From assembly GCF_007970185.1 (NCBI RefSeq), contig NZ_CP042431.1, forward strand, positions 7,361,342-7,425,341: a stretch of DNA of 64,000 nt, written 5' to 3'. The number at the start of each line of letters is the position of its first letter. Within the stretch, counting starts at the first letter, position 1. The notes below the pieces were generated by a model that worked only from the letters and a program-made list of their open reading frames with translations, did not search any database and had not been told where the DNA came from. This DNA is from Pseudobacter ginsenosidimutans. Its GTDB lineage: Bacteria; Bacteroidota; Bacteroidia; Chitinophagales; Chitinophagaceae. The translations under genes were made by a program, and so were the position numbers. Below, one piece after another: positions 1 through 9,380 of this stretch.

Positions 1-2237
1 TTCAGCGGCTCCGATTTCTTTGGCTGACTTTTTTGGGAACCACCGCCAACTGTGTTGCTTCTTCTCTCACCGCCACCTGATCCGGATGGCCTGCTACTGC
101 CCTTACTGCTGTCTTTCATGCTCAGGCTGATCCGCTTGCGCGCTACATCCACTTCGGTTACAGTCACCGTTACTTTCTGGTTCAGCTTCACCACTTCATT
201 GGGATCGCTGATATAGGTATTGCTCATCTGTGAGATGTGCACCAATCCATCCTGCTTTACACCGATATCAACGAAGGCTCCAAAATTGGTGATATTCGTA
301 ACGATACCGGGCACTACCATACCGGGTTTCACGTCTTCGATCGCCTTGATGGTATCTTCAAAACGGAACTCTTCAATTTGTGCACGGGGATCACGGCCAG
401 GTTTCTCCAGCTCTTTCAGGATATCCTCGATAGTGAACTCACCGATCTTTTCAGAAATATATTTTTTACGATCGATCTTTTTACGAAGATCGGCCTGCTT
501 GATCAGGTCTTCCAGCGTTGAGCCCAGATCTTTACTCATCTGCTCCACCACGAAATAACTCTCAGGGTGAACCGAAGAATTGTCCAGCACATTCTCTGCA
601 CCGGGGATACGCAAAAAGCCTGCGCACTGCTCGAATGTTTTTGGTCCCATCAGAGAAACCTTCTTCAGTTCTTCACGGCTTTTGAAAGCGCCATTCTTTG
701 CGCGGTATTCAACTATGTTCTTTGCGAGTGTACCGCTAAGACCTGAAACATATACCAGCAGGTGTTTGGAAGCTGTGTTCACATCAACGCCTACATAGTT
801 CACGGCGCTCTCCACTACCCTGTCAAGCGCATCTTTCAGTTTGGTCTGGTTCACATCGTGCTGGTACTGGCCCACACCGATTGATTTCGGATCGATCTTC
901 ACCAATTCGCTCAGCGGGTCCAGCAGCCTTCTGCCGATGCTCACAGCACCACGAACCGTTACATCCTGATCAGGGAATTCTTCACGCGCCACTTCGGATG
1001 CGGAGTAGATCGACGCACCGCTTTCATTTACCTGGAACACGCTCACGGGTTTACCAAAATCGATGCTGCGCACCAGTTGTTCTGTTTCGCGGCCAGCGGT
1101 TCCGTTACCGATACCGATAGCTTCGATATCATATTTATCCACCAGGAATTTCAATTCAGCAGATGCTTTACTCCACTCGTTCTGAGGGGGATGCGGGTAG
1201 ATAGTGCTATTGTAAACGAAGTTACCCTGCGCATCCAGGCAAACCAGTTTGCAGCCGGTACGGAAGCCAGGATCCAGCGCCAGTACACGTTTGCTGCCGA
1301 GTGGAGAAGCCAGTAACAACTGACGAAGGTTCTCCGTGAACACCTGTATGGCTTCATCATCGGCTTTGTTCTTGCTGATGAGCCGGAATTCGTTTTCGAT
1401 AGAAGGTTTCAACAGGCGGTCGAAAGAATCTTCCACTGCTTTCTTCACTTCGCCGGCCAGCGGGCTGGAGCCTTTCACAAAGATCCTGTTGAGATCATCC
1501 ACTGCAGTCTGTTGGTCAATATTGATATCCATCACCAGGAAGCCTTCTTTCTCTGCACGGCGTATAGCCAGGATGCGGTGAGAGGGGCTGTCGGCCAGTG
1601 GTTCATTGAACTCAAAGTAATCGCGGTATTTCTGCGCTTCTTCTTCATCTTTCTTACTGGTGAGTACTTTGGATGAGAAGCTGGCAGTTTCAGTGAACAG
1701 CTGACGCACTTTGTTGCGCGCCTGTTCGTGTTCAGATACCCATTCTGCAATGATATCGCGTGCGCCCTGCAATGCTTCCTTGGAATCCTTCACCTGCTCA
1801 TTGAGATATTTCTCAGCTTCTGCAGAGAGGTCTTCATTGCCTTGTTCGAAGATGAGTTTGGCGAGTGGTTCCAATCCTTTTTCGATGGCCTGCGTAGCGC
1901 GTGTTTTGCGCTTGGGTTTATAAGGAAGATAGAGGTCTTCAAGTTCAGTAGCGTCAAAGCAATCATCGATCCGTTGTTTCAGTTCCGGCGTCAGCTTACC
2001 CAACCCTTCGATGGTTTTGATCACTGTATCCTTGCGCTTGTCCAGCTCATTGAAATAGTTGATCTGTTCCACCACATTCCCGATGGCTACTTCATCCATA
2101 TTATTGGTAGCTTCCTTACGGTAGCGCGCCATGAATGGAATGGTTGCGCCCTCGGCATTGAGGTCGAAAACGTTGTTGATCTGTTTGAGGGTAAGATTCA
2201 GTTTCTCCGCGATCTTTTGACTGTACTTAGGTTCCAT
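1..2237 (-). CDS. tex: Tex, S1-domain RNA-binding transcription accessory protein (3' end cut by window edge)
   Basis: Reading the minus strand from the ATG at 2237 gives 745 codons with no stop before base 1. The protein follows the Tex family throughout: an N-terminal helical region, a YqgF/RNase H-like middle domain (VLALDPGFRTGCK, then YDIEAIGIGNGTAGRETE), a helix-hairpin-helix region (NTASKHLLVYVSGLSGTLA) and a C-terminal S1 domain (KPGMVVPGIVTNITNFGAFV, then HISQMS). It ends in a basic Ser/Gly-rich tail that is still open at the edge. Tex is a cytoplasmic nucleic-acid-binding protein associated with transcription in other bacteria. Family length is about 720-780 residues, so only a few residues are missing. 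A TACATTTG box lies about 50 bp upstream of the start. Confidence 0.95.
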   Translation of the reverse strand, partial: MEPKYSQKIAEKLNLTLKQINNVFDLNAEGATIPFMARYRKEATNNMDEVAIGNVVEQINYFNELDKRKDTVIKTIEGLGKLTPELKQRIDDCFDATELEDLYLPYKPKRKTRATQAIEKGLEPLAKLIFEQGNEDLSAEAEKYLNEQVKDSKEALQGARDIIAEWVSEHEQARNKVRQLFTETASFSSKVLTSKKDEEEAQKYRDYFEFNEPLADSPSHRILAIRRAEKEGFLVMDINIDQQTAVDDLNRIFVKGSSPLAGEVKKAVEDSFDRLLKPSIENEFRLISKNKADDEAIQVFTENLRQLLLASPLGSKRVLALDPGFRTGCKLVCLDAQGNFVYNSTIYPHPPQNEWSKASAELKFLVDKYDIEAIGIGNGTAGRETEQLVRSIDFGKPVSVFQVNESGASIYSASEVAREEFPDQDVTVRGAVSIGRRLLDPLSELVKIDPKSIGVGQYQHDVNQTKLKDALDRVVESAVNYVGVDVNTASKHLLVYVSGLSGTLAKNIVEYRAKNGAFKSREELKKVSLMGPKTFEQCAGFLRIPGAENVLDNSSVHPESYFVVEQMSKDLGSTLEDLIKQADLRKKIDRKKYISEKIGEFTIEDILKELEKPGRDPRAQIEEFRFEDTIKAIEDVKPGMVVPGIVTNITNFGAFVDIGVKQDGLVHISQMSNTYISDPNEVVKLNQKVTVTVTEVDVARKRISLSMKDSSKGSSRPSGSGGGERRSNTVGGGSQKSQPKKSEPL

Positions 2238-2285
2238 GGTATATGTTGATTTAACGAACGGCCGGGGTCCCTTGATTCGGGGGAG

Positions 2286-2293
2286 CAAATGTA
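2286..2293 (-). promoter_or_regulatory. -7 box of the tex promoter
   Basis: TACATTTG on the minus strand fits the Bacteroidota -7 consensus TAnnTTTG and sits 49 bp before the tex ATG. No convincing -33 TTTG lies at the usual spacing. Confidence 0.5.
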
Positions 2294-2326
2294 AGGTTTG
2301 GCAAGAAAGAAAAAAGTTTGTTTTAT

Positions 2327-2980
2327 TTAGTTACCGACCACTTCCGCCAATAAGTTATTCACCTTTTTCGGTTCCGTCATTACCAGCAGGTGACCGGCCT
2401 TCGGGATCATATGCGTGGGAGTGGTCAGGCGGCCCGGAAGCACTTCATCACGGGTTCCGTGGATATGCATCAGTTGTTCGGGCAGTTCTTCATTTTTCCA
2501 GGTAAGGATTGCATGCATGGCCCATCGGATGAAATGGGTATCGCTGTCCTGGATGATCTGCAAGATCAGCTTTTTATCTTCTCCCGTTTCCCTGGTGAAG
2601 AACCGCTTGCTTCTTGCCATCATCTTCACAAATCCGATCGGGATCACTTTGTGTAAACGGATGGCGGCCGCTGCGCGAAAATATTTTGGCAGGTGCGCAC
2701 TCAGTGGAATGCTGCTGATCAGAACGGTCTGAACAGGACGAAATCGTTTAGCGATCTCCGTTGCCAGCATACCTCCAAACGACAATCCCACCAATGCAAA
2801 AGGTTCACTGGCATCGATCTTTTCGGAAAGCCGCATTGCATAATCGGGCAATGATTCATCCTTTTTAGGTGTGATCCAGTTAAGGTGCACCATCTCAACT
2901 CCTTCCGGCAAACGGATATGCCTGAACACACGCTCATCCGCCGCCAGTCCACTGATAAAATATACTCTCCGGCATTTCAT
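2327..2980 (-). CDS. Alpha/beta hydrolase fold protein
   Basis: A 217-residue protein. It begins with a strand and oxyanion region (VYFISGLAADERVF), has a nucleophile elbow GLSFGG near residue 66, and carries a late Asp (HGTRDEVLPG, near 176) and His (KAGHLLVMTEP, near 193) that complete a Ser-Asp-His triad. It is shorter than most members, consistent with a minimal cap. No signal peptide is visible, so it should be cytoplasmic. The substrate cannot be told from sequence. It is divergent from the cystathionine beta-synthase gene and transcribed toward tex. Confidence 0.8.
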   Translation of the reverse strand: MKCRRVYFISGLAADERVFRHIRLPEGVEMVHLNWITPKKDESLPDYAMRLSEKIDASEPFALVGLSFGGMLATEIAKRFRPVQTVLISSIPLSAHLPKYFRAAAAIRLHKVIPIGFVKMMARSKRFFTRETGEDKKLILQIIQDSDTHFIRWAMHAILTWKNEELPEQLMHIHGTRDEVLPGRLTTPTHMIPKAGHLLVMTEPKKVNNLLAEVVGN

Positions 2981-3037
2981 GGCATAAATTTAATGAATCC
3001 TGAAGCTCCGCGCTCCATCCGGCCCGGAGCAATACCT

Positions 3038-3045
3038 TACCTTTG
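3038..3045 (+). promoter_or_regulatory. -7 box of the cystathionine beta-synthase promoter
   Basis: TACCTTTG matches TAnnTTTG exactly and lies 19 bp before the ATG at 3065. Its position argues against the longer open frame that begins at 2885, because that start would precede the promoter. Confidence 0.6.
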
Positions 3046-3064
3046 CCCGAGAATCTACATTATT

Positions 3065-4426
3065 ATGGATATCAAACAGAATATTCTCGAAACGATTGGC
3101 AATACGCCATTGATCAAACTCAACAAGATCACAAAGCAGCTCCCCGGAACCATCCTGGCAAAAGTGGACTACTTCAATCCCGGTAACTCCATCAAGGACC
3201 GTATGGCCCTCAAAATGGTGGAAGTGGCCGAAAAGGAAGGCAAGCTCAAGCCCGGCGGCACCATCATCGAATGCACCAGCGGCAATACCGGAATGGGCCT
3301 GGCGCTGGCAGCCTGTGTGAAAGGATACAAATGTATTTTCACTACTACCGATAAACAGTCGAAAGAAAAAATGGACATCCTCAAGGCCGTAGGCGCCGAA
3401 GTGATCGTTTGTCCAACCAACGTGGAACCCGACGATCCGCGCTCCTACTACTCCGTAGCGCGCCGCCTCGCCGCCGAGATCCCCAATTCTTTTCACTGTA
3501 ATCAATACGATAACCTGGCCAACCGCCTCGCGCACTACGAAACCACCGGCCCGGAGATCTGGGAACAGACGGGCGGAAAGATCACACACCTCGTATGCAC
3601 CGCCGGTACCGGAGGCACCGTTACCGGAACTGCCATGTACCTCAAAGAAAAGAATCCCAATATCAAAATATGGGCTATCGATGTATATGGTTCACTGCTC
3701 ACCAAATATTTCAATACCGGTGAGATCGATATGAACGAAGTACATCCTTATATCTCCGAAGGTTTCGGTGAAGATTTCGTTCCCGGGAATTATGATATGA
3801 GCGTGATCGATCACTTCGAACAGGTGACGGATAAAGATGGTGCAGTGATGGCGCGCCGCCTCGCCAAAGAAGAAGGTCTCTTCTGCGGATACAGCGCCGG
3901 CAGCTGTCTTCAGGGCCTCCTGCAACTCGGCAGCCAGCTCACCAAAGATGATGTGGTGGTCTGCATCTTCCACGATCACGGTAGCAGGTATGTTGCCAAG
4001 ATTTACAACGATCAGTGGATGATGGAACGCGGTTTCCTCGATGTGAAAACTTTCCGCGACATCGTGAATGGCCGCAGCGTAAAACAAAAACTCGTAACCA
4101 TTCAGCCCGCCGGCACAGTTTCAGATGCCGTTGAACTGATGAAGAAATATGATATCGAACATATCCCCGTCATGAATGGCAATGGCATCATCGGCGCCAT
4201 CAGCGAAAGCGGTCTGTTCAATAAAGTGTTCAGCAATCCCGATATCAAAACAGCCACTATTGAAAGCGTGATGGAACAGCCATTCCCGGTGGTCGATTTC
4301 AATACGCCGCTGGAAAAGCTTCGCAGCCTGATCAACAAAGACAATGGCGCAGTGTTGGGGAAGGATGATGCCGGCAATTATCACATCGTTACCAAGTATG
4401 ATGTGATACAGGCGCTGGGAAGTTAA
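3065..4426 (+). CDS. cbs: Cystathionine beta-synthase (PLP enzyme with C-terminal CBS pair)
   Basis: A 453-residue fold-type II PLP enzyme. The PLP lysine is K44 in NPGNSIKDRM, the phosphate/substrate loop is TSGNTG near residues 71-76, and the cofactor phosphate is bound by GTGGTVTG. Two tandem CBS regulatory modules follow the catalytic core (about 335-453). The family joins serine and homocysteine into cystathionine in transsulfuration, or acts as a cysteine synthase in some bacteria. The frame is open upstream to 2885, but family similarity begins at MDIKQNILETIGNTPL and the promoter box sits just before it. No cystathionine gamma-lyase is nearby. A strong terminator follows. Confidence 0.92.
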   Translation: MDIKQNILETIGNTPLIKLNKITKQLPGTILAKVDYFNPGNSIKDRMALKMVEVAEKEGKLKPGGTIIECTSGNTGMGLALAACVKGYKCIFTTTDKQSKEKMDILKAVGAEVIVCPTNVEPDDPRSYYSVARRLAAEIPNSFHCNQYDNLANRLAHYETTGPEIWEQTGGKITHLVCTAGTGGTVTGTAMYLKEKNPNIKIWAIDVYGSLLTKYFNTGEIDMNEVHPYISEGFGEDFVPGNYDMSVIDHFEQVTDKDGAVMARRLAKEEGLFCGYSAGSCLQGLLQLGSQLTKDDVVVCIFHDHGSRYVAKIYNDQWMMERGFLDVKTFRDIVNGRSVKQKLVTIQPAGTVSDAVELMKKYDIEHIPVMNGNGIIGAISESGLFNKVFSNPDIKTATIESVMEQPFPVVDFNTPLEKLRSLINKDNGAVLGKDDAGNYHIVTKYDVIQALGS

Positions 4427-4447
4427 AACTCTTAATATTTTTGGTCG

Positions 4448-4484
4448 AACCCTGCCGGTGTGAATTGGCAGGGTTTGTTGTTTT
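4448..4484 (+). terminator. Rho-independent terminator of the cystathionine beta-synthase gene
   Basis: AACCCTGCC (4448-4456) and GGCAGGGTT (4467-4475) form a perfect 9-bp stem with a 10-nt loop, followed by a T-rich tract. Confidence 0.85.
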
Positions 4485-4497
4485 TATATGGCCGGGG

Positions 4498-4662
4498 CCG
4501 GGGAGGGATATGGATGACGGGCGGAAGAAACAAACCACAGCATTTGTGGGGATATTGGGCATTGGTTGGTTGGATTGGGCAGTGGCGCCAGGCCGGGCTT
4601 TTGAGCTTTTGTTTCTTAGGCCCTTTATCCATATCACCTCCCCGGCCCGGGCACTATGAAAG
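4498..4662 (+). repeat. Foldable repeat element, copy A
   Basis: Copy A of an element present twice, in opposite orientation. Its ends pair: CCGGGGAGGGATATGGA (4498-4514) with TCCATATCACCTCCCCGG (4628-4645), broken by one base. The core GGTTGGTTGGATTGGGCAGT starts at 4564 and is shared with copy B with one difference, followed by a shared GCCGGGCTTT. Short frames crossing it have no conserved start and are probably not genes. Two more hairpins follow, GCACT-ATGA-AGTGC (inside 4648-4662) and TTTTACCCCGC / GCGGGTAAAA (about 4678-4705). Confidence 0.7.
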
Positions 4663-4773
4663 TGCAACAAATGATTTTTTTACCCCGCCGGCAGCGGGTA
4701 AAATAAAACATTAAGTTTATTCTTCCCGCGTGTATTGCATCAGGAGATGGTGCTAGGTGATAATTCCGGCATC

Positions 4774-4792
4774 GGGGGGGAGGGATGGGGGA
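4774..4792 (+). other. G-run, possible G-quadruplex
   Basis: G7-A-G3-AT-G5 supplies four GGG tracts with 1-2 nt loops on the plus strand. It lies between the two copies of the foldable repeat. Folding is inferred only. Confidence 0.3.
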
Positions 4793-4999
4793 AAGAATGC
4801 ATCACCCTAAGTAAAGGTAGCAGTGATAGGTAACCGATTTTTTGAGGGGCCTATGTGATTTCACAATTATTTCCATTAAGTTTCCTGATACCACCATTTT
4901 GAGCTGAGGTATTTGTCAGTCCATCTGCTTCAAATAACATTACACAATTGCTCCCTTCAATTAGTCTGATGCACGCAAAACACTTATCTGCCCCCATTT

Positions 5000-5176
5000 C
5001 ACATTGTGATGAGCCCGCGGAGCCATGGAGCGAAGGGAATATGAAAAGACGGTCCTGGAAACATAAGCGATAAAGCCCGGCTGAGCCCACTGCCCAATCC
5101 GACCAACCCACAGCTCAAAAATCATCCTCCCGCGGTGGTTTGTTTCCCAACCGTCGTTCATATCCCTGAGCGACCC
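5000..5176 (-). repeat. Foldable repeat element, copy B (inverted relative to copy A)
   Basis: On the minus strand this copy aligns with copy A over about 150 bp: GGGATATGAACGACGG at the start, core GGTTGGTCGGATTGGGCAGT (within 5087-5108), then CCGGGCTTT and a degraded GTTTCCAGG. It too has pairing ends, GGGATATGAA (5157-5166) with TTCATATTCCC (5035-5045), plus GACGGT with ACCGTC inside. The end bases differ from copy A in a compensatory way (ATATGGA/TCCATAT against ATATGAA/TTCATAT). The rest of the 4427-5341 gap holds no recognisable gene. Confidence 0.65.
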
Positions 5177-5341
5177 CAGGAAAATATTTCGGGGTGTTAT
5201 ACAGACTAATTTTAATACCACAGCGTTAGCACAGAGTACCAGCGTGAAAATACGCATCAGGACAAATTCCAGGTGTGTACCGAAGACGAATTAAAATCAA
5301 TGCTAATCTGAATCCATAGAAAAACTTTACCTCTGACCCTT

Positions 5342-8300
5342 ATGAATATCCTCAGAACTGTTTTTACATCCGTACTCACAGCGGCCATGCTGTGCGTTAC
5401 GGGCAGCGCTGTTTATGCGCAGGCAGTGGTCAAAAAAGTAGTTCCGGCCTCCACCACCTACTCTTCTTCCCTGACTGGTCCTAACGGAACTGCCAATCAC
5501 CGATATCTCAGGTCGCATTTTTTGTTGCTGGCATCGGAGATCGGTCTGCCCGCAGGCACCGTTATCCATTCTATCGGTTTCAGGTATGCGGGAGGATCCG
5601 ATGCTCCGGCTGCAGGCTCCATCAAGCTTTACCTGGAGAACTCATCCCACCTCGTGAATGCCAGGTCAACCTTATGGTCCACCGCTATTACAGGAATGAC
5701 GAATGCCTATACAGGAACTTTCAATCCACCGGTTGGAGTTATGGATGAGGCTGTAGTTTCTTTGGAACTTCAAACGCCGTTCACGTATAACGGAGGTTCC
5801 CTGTATATCGGTTATGATTATACGGGAACTGGCTTTGCCACTATCGATGCAAGGATGCATGTGAACGATGATCAGGGCAGCAGCACTGCTGTGCGATATT
5901 CCTATTCTGCCAGCGCAGTTCCTGCTACACTGGATGCCTCCTTCAACTGGCGGCCACAGATGGAACTGGGATATGCCAACGCGGAGTTGAACGACCTCGA
6001 AGTAAGACAGATCAAAATGCAAAGCATACTGGGCAAATTCTGGGCAACACAGAACCCTGTTACTGTAATAGTGAGGAACAATAGCAATCAGACCAGGAAC
6101 AATATCAATGTAACCATGAATGTGAGCGGCATCAATTCCACTACCGCCACAGACCTGATCGCTGCTATAGCGGCGGGAGACTCTGCAGAAGTGACGTTTG
6201 AAGCCCCTGTTGCCAACCAGGGCTCACAGACCATCACCATCAGCATTCCCGGCGATAACGACAATACCAATAATACCTGCTCACGGATACAGACACTCGA
6301 TTGCAGCAGCTTCCAATACGCATCCAATGAGAATGATAGCGATAGCATGGGCCTCCCCTCAACAGGCGGTATCATGGCCGTTAAGATCACTGTTCCGTCG
6401 ATCTCCATCAAAATAGATGCAATCAATTTCAGGGTATCGCGAGATCCTAACATGAATGGACACACGGTATCTGCCGTTATCCTGGATGATTATGGAAACA
6501 TCGTTGCCAATTCAGATCCTTTCACACTCACGGATGCCATGATGGGAACGGATCAGGTCATTCCCCTTCTCGCTCCTGCATATTTCAATCCCGGTGAAAA
6601 TTTCTATGCCGGCATATTGCAGGAAAGCGGCGCCATCTATCCTGTTGCAACGGCCCGGCCCGCAGGCTCTCCATCCGGTATCAATTATATTTTCGATGCG
6701 TCAGGCGGCATCGGTACGGAAGATACTGACAGAGGAATTTACCTGATCGGTATCAAAACCAGTAGCTTCCTCGAATTCACTTCTTCCGTGTATGAGCGGA
6801 TCATGGATGGTACACTCGCTATGTTTGTGGCTACGCCTGGATTCTCGCATTACAATTTCAAAGTGAATGGCGAATCGAAATATGCAGGTACCGATAACTA
6901 TTTTACTTACTTCCCTGCCAATGGGGATGTAGTAACCCTGGATGTTGAGATCAACGGTTGCACGGAAACTGCCGGTGAGGTCTATACTATCGATGTGGTT
7001 CCCATCACACCCGGCTCCGGTAATATCCTCTATGTGAACCAGCATTCAGTGAGTACCGGTGATGGCAGCAGCTGGTCAACCCCGATGGCCGATCTTTCCG
7101 ATGCACTTCGCTGGGCTAAAGCCAGGCAAAGCAATTTCACCAGCGCCAACCCGCTGAAGATCTTTGTTGCCGGGGGCACCTACAAACCAATGTACAGTGC
7201 CGTGGATGAAACTTTCGGAATGGACGGCGGCCCCAGCAATGCTTTCCTGATGGTAAAGAACGTACAGATCTACGGAGGCTTTGCAGGATACGAAAGCTCA
7301 CCTGATCAACGGGACCTTTCATTGACTGCCAACAAGACCATCCTCAGTGGCGATTACAGCGATGATGATTATATTTCCGGCGATGGCCTTTCGCTCACCA
7401 TGAACAATATGATGGAGAACGCCTTTCACATTGTAGTGGCAGCTGGAGATGTAGGTAATGCAGTACTGGACGGCTTCACCATCAGGGGTGGTGGCGGCGA
7501 ATTGTATGGTATGCCCTGGGAAGTGATCAATGGCAATCAACTGATGGTCCAATATGGAGGCGGTATTTACATTCATGCATCTTCTCCGCGTATCAATAAT
7601 GTAATAATAGCAGGCAACAAAGCCGATATGTTCGGCGGAGGCATCTATCTCAGTCACTCGTCAGCAGCCATCACCAATACGCTGATCTATAAGAACTATG
7701 CAGGCATCAGTGGTGGCGGAATTTACAACGATATCAACTCTGACGTTTATCATACCAACCTTACCATTACCAATAACCGCGCGCTGACTTCCGGCAGCGC
7801 TATGGCCAATTCAGCCGCTACTGTACATTTGCGCAACAGCATCCTTTACGGAAATGGCTCGGGAATCGACAATCACAACAGCACACTGGATGCAAGCTAC
7901 AGCCTGGTGCAGGGAATGCCTGCAGATGCTGCCAAACATATTCTGTCAGGCAGTACTGATCCTCTGTTCAATGATGTATCGGGCGATGATTATACACTCA
8001 GATCCGTGAGCGGCCTGATCAACAAAGGCAATAACCTGTATTTCCAGGCAGGCCAGTCTCCCGACCTCTCTGCCATCACAAAAGACCTGAATGGCAAAAC
8101 GCGTATCGGTGAAGGTGTTATCGACATTGGCGCTTATGAAGCCAAACCAACACTCGAAATACTGCAGCATCCGGGCAGCGTAACCAGTTGCCAGGAAACC
8201 GAGGTGAACTTTTTTGTAATCGTCAATTCTTCAGGATCTACCAACCCATCCTATCAATGGCAGCAAAGTACAGATGGCAATAACTGGACGGATATCAACA

Positions 8301-8917
8301 ATGCCACCCAATCCAGCTACCTGGTGAAAGCCACCTCCAATAAGCAATTCCGTTGTATAGTGGGCATTCCGGGTTTTTCGGTTACCTCCAATGCAGCAAC
8401 GCTCACCACCACTGTATTTGAGCGGCCGGTGATCAATATACCCGATGAGATCTGCCTAAGTGAAAATGCAGTTGAATTGAAAGCAAGCCCTGCAGGTGGT
8501 GTGTTCGAAGGCAGCGGCGTAACGGAGAACAGCTGGAACCTGCTCGGGTTCAAGTCTGGCAAACAAACTATCAGTTACACCTATACGAGCGATAATGGTT
8601 GTATAGGTCATGTTGAAAAGACCATCAACCTGATATCATGTAAATCCGATGGTCCTGTCAAGCTGTTCCAGAGCAATCCGAATCCTGCCACCAGCATCAT
8701 CACGGTTAAGGTGGATGTGGGAAGAGAGATCAGGGATGCAGAGCTGATCATCAGCAGTTTGAACGGTCAATGGGTGGTACGCAAGCCGGTAACGCTCTAT
8801 CGGGGGATGAATGTGCACGAGTTCAATATCAGCGGGCTTGGCGCGGGAATGTACTTTATCAGTATTTATAATGAAAGTAAGAAGCCGTTGGCAACGATAA
8901 GGCTGATCAGGAAATAA
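5342..8917 (+). CDS. Large T9SS-exported protein with right-handed beta-helix and Ig-like domain
   Basis: A 1191-residue secreted protein. Residues 1-27 are a signal peptide ending AVYAQA. An N-terminal beta-rich region (about 30-560) contains CARDB-like segments. Residues about 560-940 form a parallel beta-helix of the polymorphic-outer-membrane/choice-of-anchor Q kind, with repeated GGGIYIH, GGGIYLS and GGGIYND turns and an inserted ILYVNQHSVSTGDGSSW start. An Ig-like domain follows (YQWQQSTDGNNWTDIN, about 970-1030). The last ~80 residues (LFQSNPNPATSIITVKVD to GMYFISIYN) are a type A T9SS sorting domain. It should cross the outer membrane and stay on the surface or be released. Substrate unknown; adhesion or glycan binding is plausible. 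It is monocistronic with its own terminator. Confidence 0.88.
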   Translation: MNILRTVFTSVLTAAMLCVTGSAVYAQAVVKKVVPASTTYSSSLTGPNGTANHRYLRSHFLLLASEIGLPAGTVIHSIGFRYAGGSDAPAAGSIKLYLENSSHLVNARSTLWSTAITGMTNAYTGTFNPPVGVMDEAVVSLELQTPFTYNGGSLYIGYDYTGTGFATIDARMHVNDDQGSSTAVRYSYSASAVPATLDASFNWRPQMELGYANAELNDLEVRQIKMQSILGKFWATQNPVTVIVRNNSNQTRNNINVTMNVSGINSTTATDLIAAIAAGDSAEVTFEAPVANQGSQTITISIPGDNDNTNNTCSRIQTLDCSSFQYASNENDSDSMGLPSTGGIMAVKITVPSISIKIDAINFRVSRDPNMNGHTVSAVILDDYGNIVANSDPFTLTDAMMGTDQVIPLLAPAYFNPGENFYAGILQESGAIYPVATARPAGSPSGINYIFDASGGIGTEDTDRGIYLIGIKTSSFLEFTSSVYERIMDGTLAMFVATPGFSHYNFKVNGESKYAGTDNYFTYFPANGDVVTLDVEINGCTETAGEVYTIDVVPITPGSGNILYVNQHSVSTGDGSSWSTPMADLSDALRWAKARQSNFTSANPLKIFVAGGTYKPMYSAVDETFGMDGGPSNAFLMVKNVQIYGGFAGYESSPDQRDLSLTANKTILSGDYSDDDYISGDGLSLTMNNMMENAFHIVVAAGDVGNAVLDGFTIRGGGGELYGMPWEVINGNQLMVQYGGGIYIHASSPRINNVIIAGNKADMFGGGIYLSHSSAAITNTLIYKNYAGISGGGIYNDINSDVYHTNLTITNNRALTSGSAMANSAATVHLRNSILYGNGSGIDNHNSTLDASYSLVQGMPADAAKHILSGSTDPLFNDVSGDDYTLRSVSGLINKGNNLYFQAGQSPDLSAITKDLNGKTRIGEGVIDIGAYEAKPTLEILQHPGSVTSCQETEVNFFVIVNSSGSTNPSYQWQQSTDGNNWTDINNATQSSYLVKATSNKQFRCIVGIPGFSVTSNAATLTTTVFERPVINIPDEICLSENAVELKASPAGGVFEGSGVTENSWNLLGFKSGKQTISYTYTSDNGCIGHVEKTINLISCKSDGPVKLFQSNPNPATSIITVKVDVGREIRDAELIISSLNGQWVVRKPVTLYRGMNVHEFNISGLGAGMYFISIYNESKKPLATIRLIRK

Positions 8918-8955
8918 ATGGAATACCAGAAATACCAGGTATTCACACATAAAAG

Positions 8956-8987
8956 AACGCAGGGAGCAAAAGCTTCCTGCGTTTTTT
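8956..8987 (+). terminator. Terminator of the T9SS beta-helix gene
   Basis: AACGCAGGGAGC (8956-8967) pairs with GCTTCCTGCGTT (8972-8983) with one G-T pair, followed by TTTTG. Confidence 0.85.
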
Positions 8988-9266
8988 GTGAAGGGAAAGG
9001 TCTGAAAAAGTTAGAGACCACCTTGGGGGCAGTCTCTCCTGTAAAACCGGCCTGTAATATCATCTTGCCTTAGGGTACTCTCTTACGGATCCAGGGTTAC
9101 GGACTAAAAAGGGTTGCACATGCCGTTCAGGCAATTACAAGATGTAAAAGCCCTATGACCAATAGAAGTTTATTCGATCAACAGGCGGAAATAGCCGTTC
9201 AATACACCCAAAACCCGGACAGGTAAAAACGCGTTTTCCCGTTGCGTAACCTTGTGTTAATAACTA

Positions 9267-9296
9267 AAACGAATAGGCGAAAACACCAATTCGTTT
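9267..9296. repeat. Short inverted repeat in long intergenic region
   Basis: AAACGAAT (9267-9274) and ATTCGTTT (9289-9296) are perfect inverted arms with a 14-nt spacer. From 8988 to 9380 nothing else gene-like was seen. Confidence 0.35.
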
Positions 9297-9380
9297 GATA
9301 CAAATCAACGAAAACCCGCTAAAACAGGGCATTCCAGGTAGATTTACGATAGTCAAATAATAAGTTTACTAGACAAACAG

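Noticed and set aside
2885-3064. 60-codon N-terminal extension of cystathionine beta-synthase
   Set aside because: Antisense to the hydrolase gene, unrelated to the family, and upstream of an exact -7 box.
4389-5257. Several overlapping 60-98 codon ORFs in the 4.4-5.3 kb gap
   Set aside because: Both copies of the repeat can be read as VGxIGQW-like peptides, but starts and frame are not conserved and pairing explains the similarity better.
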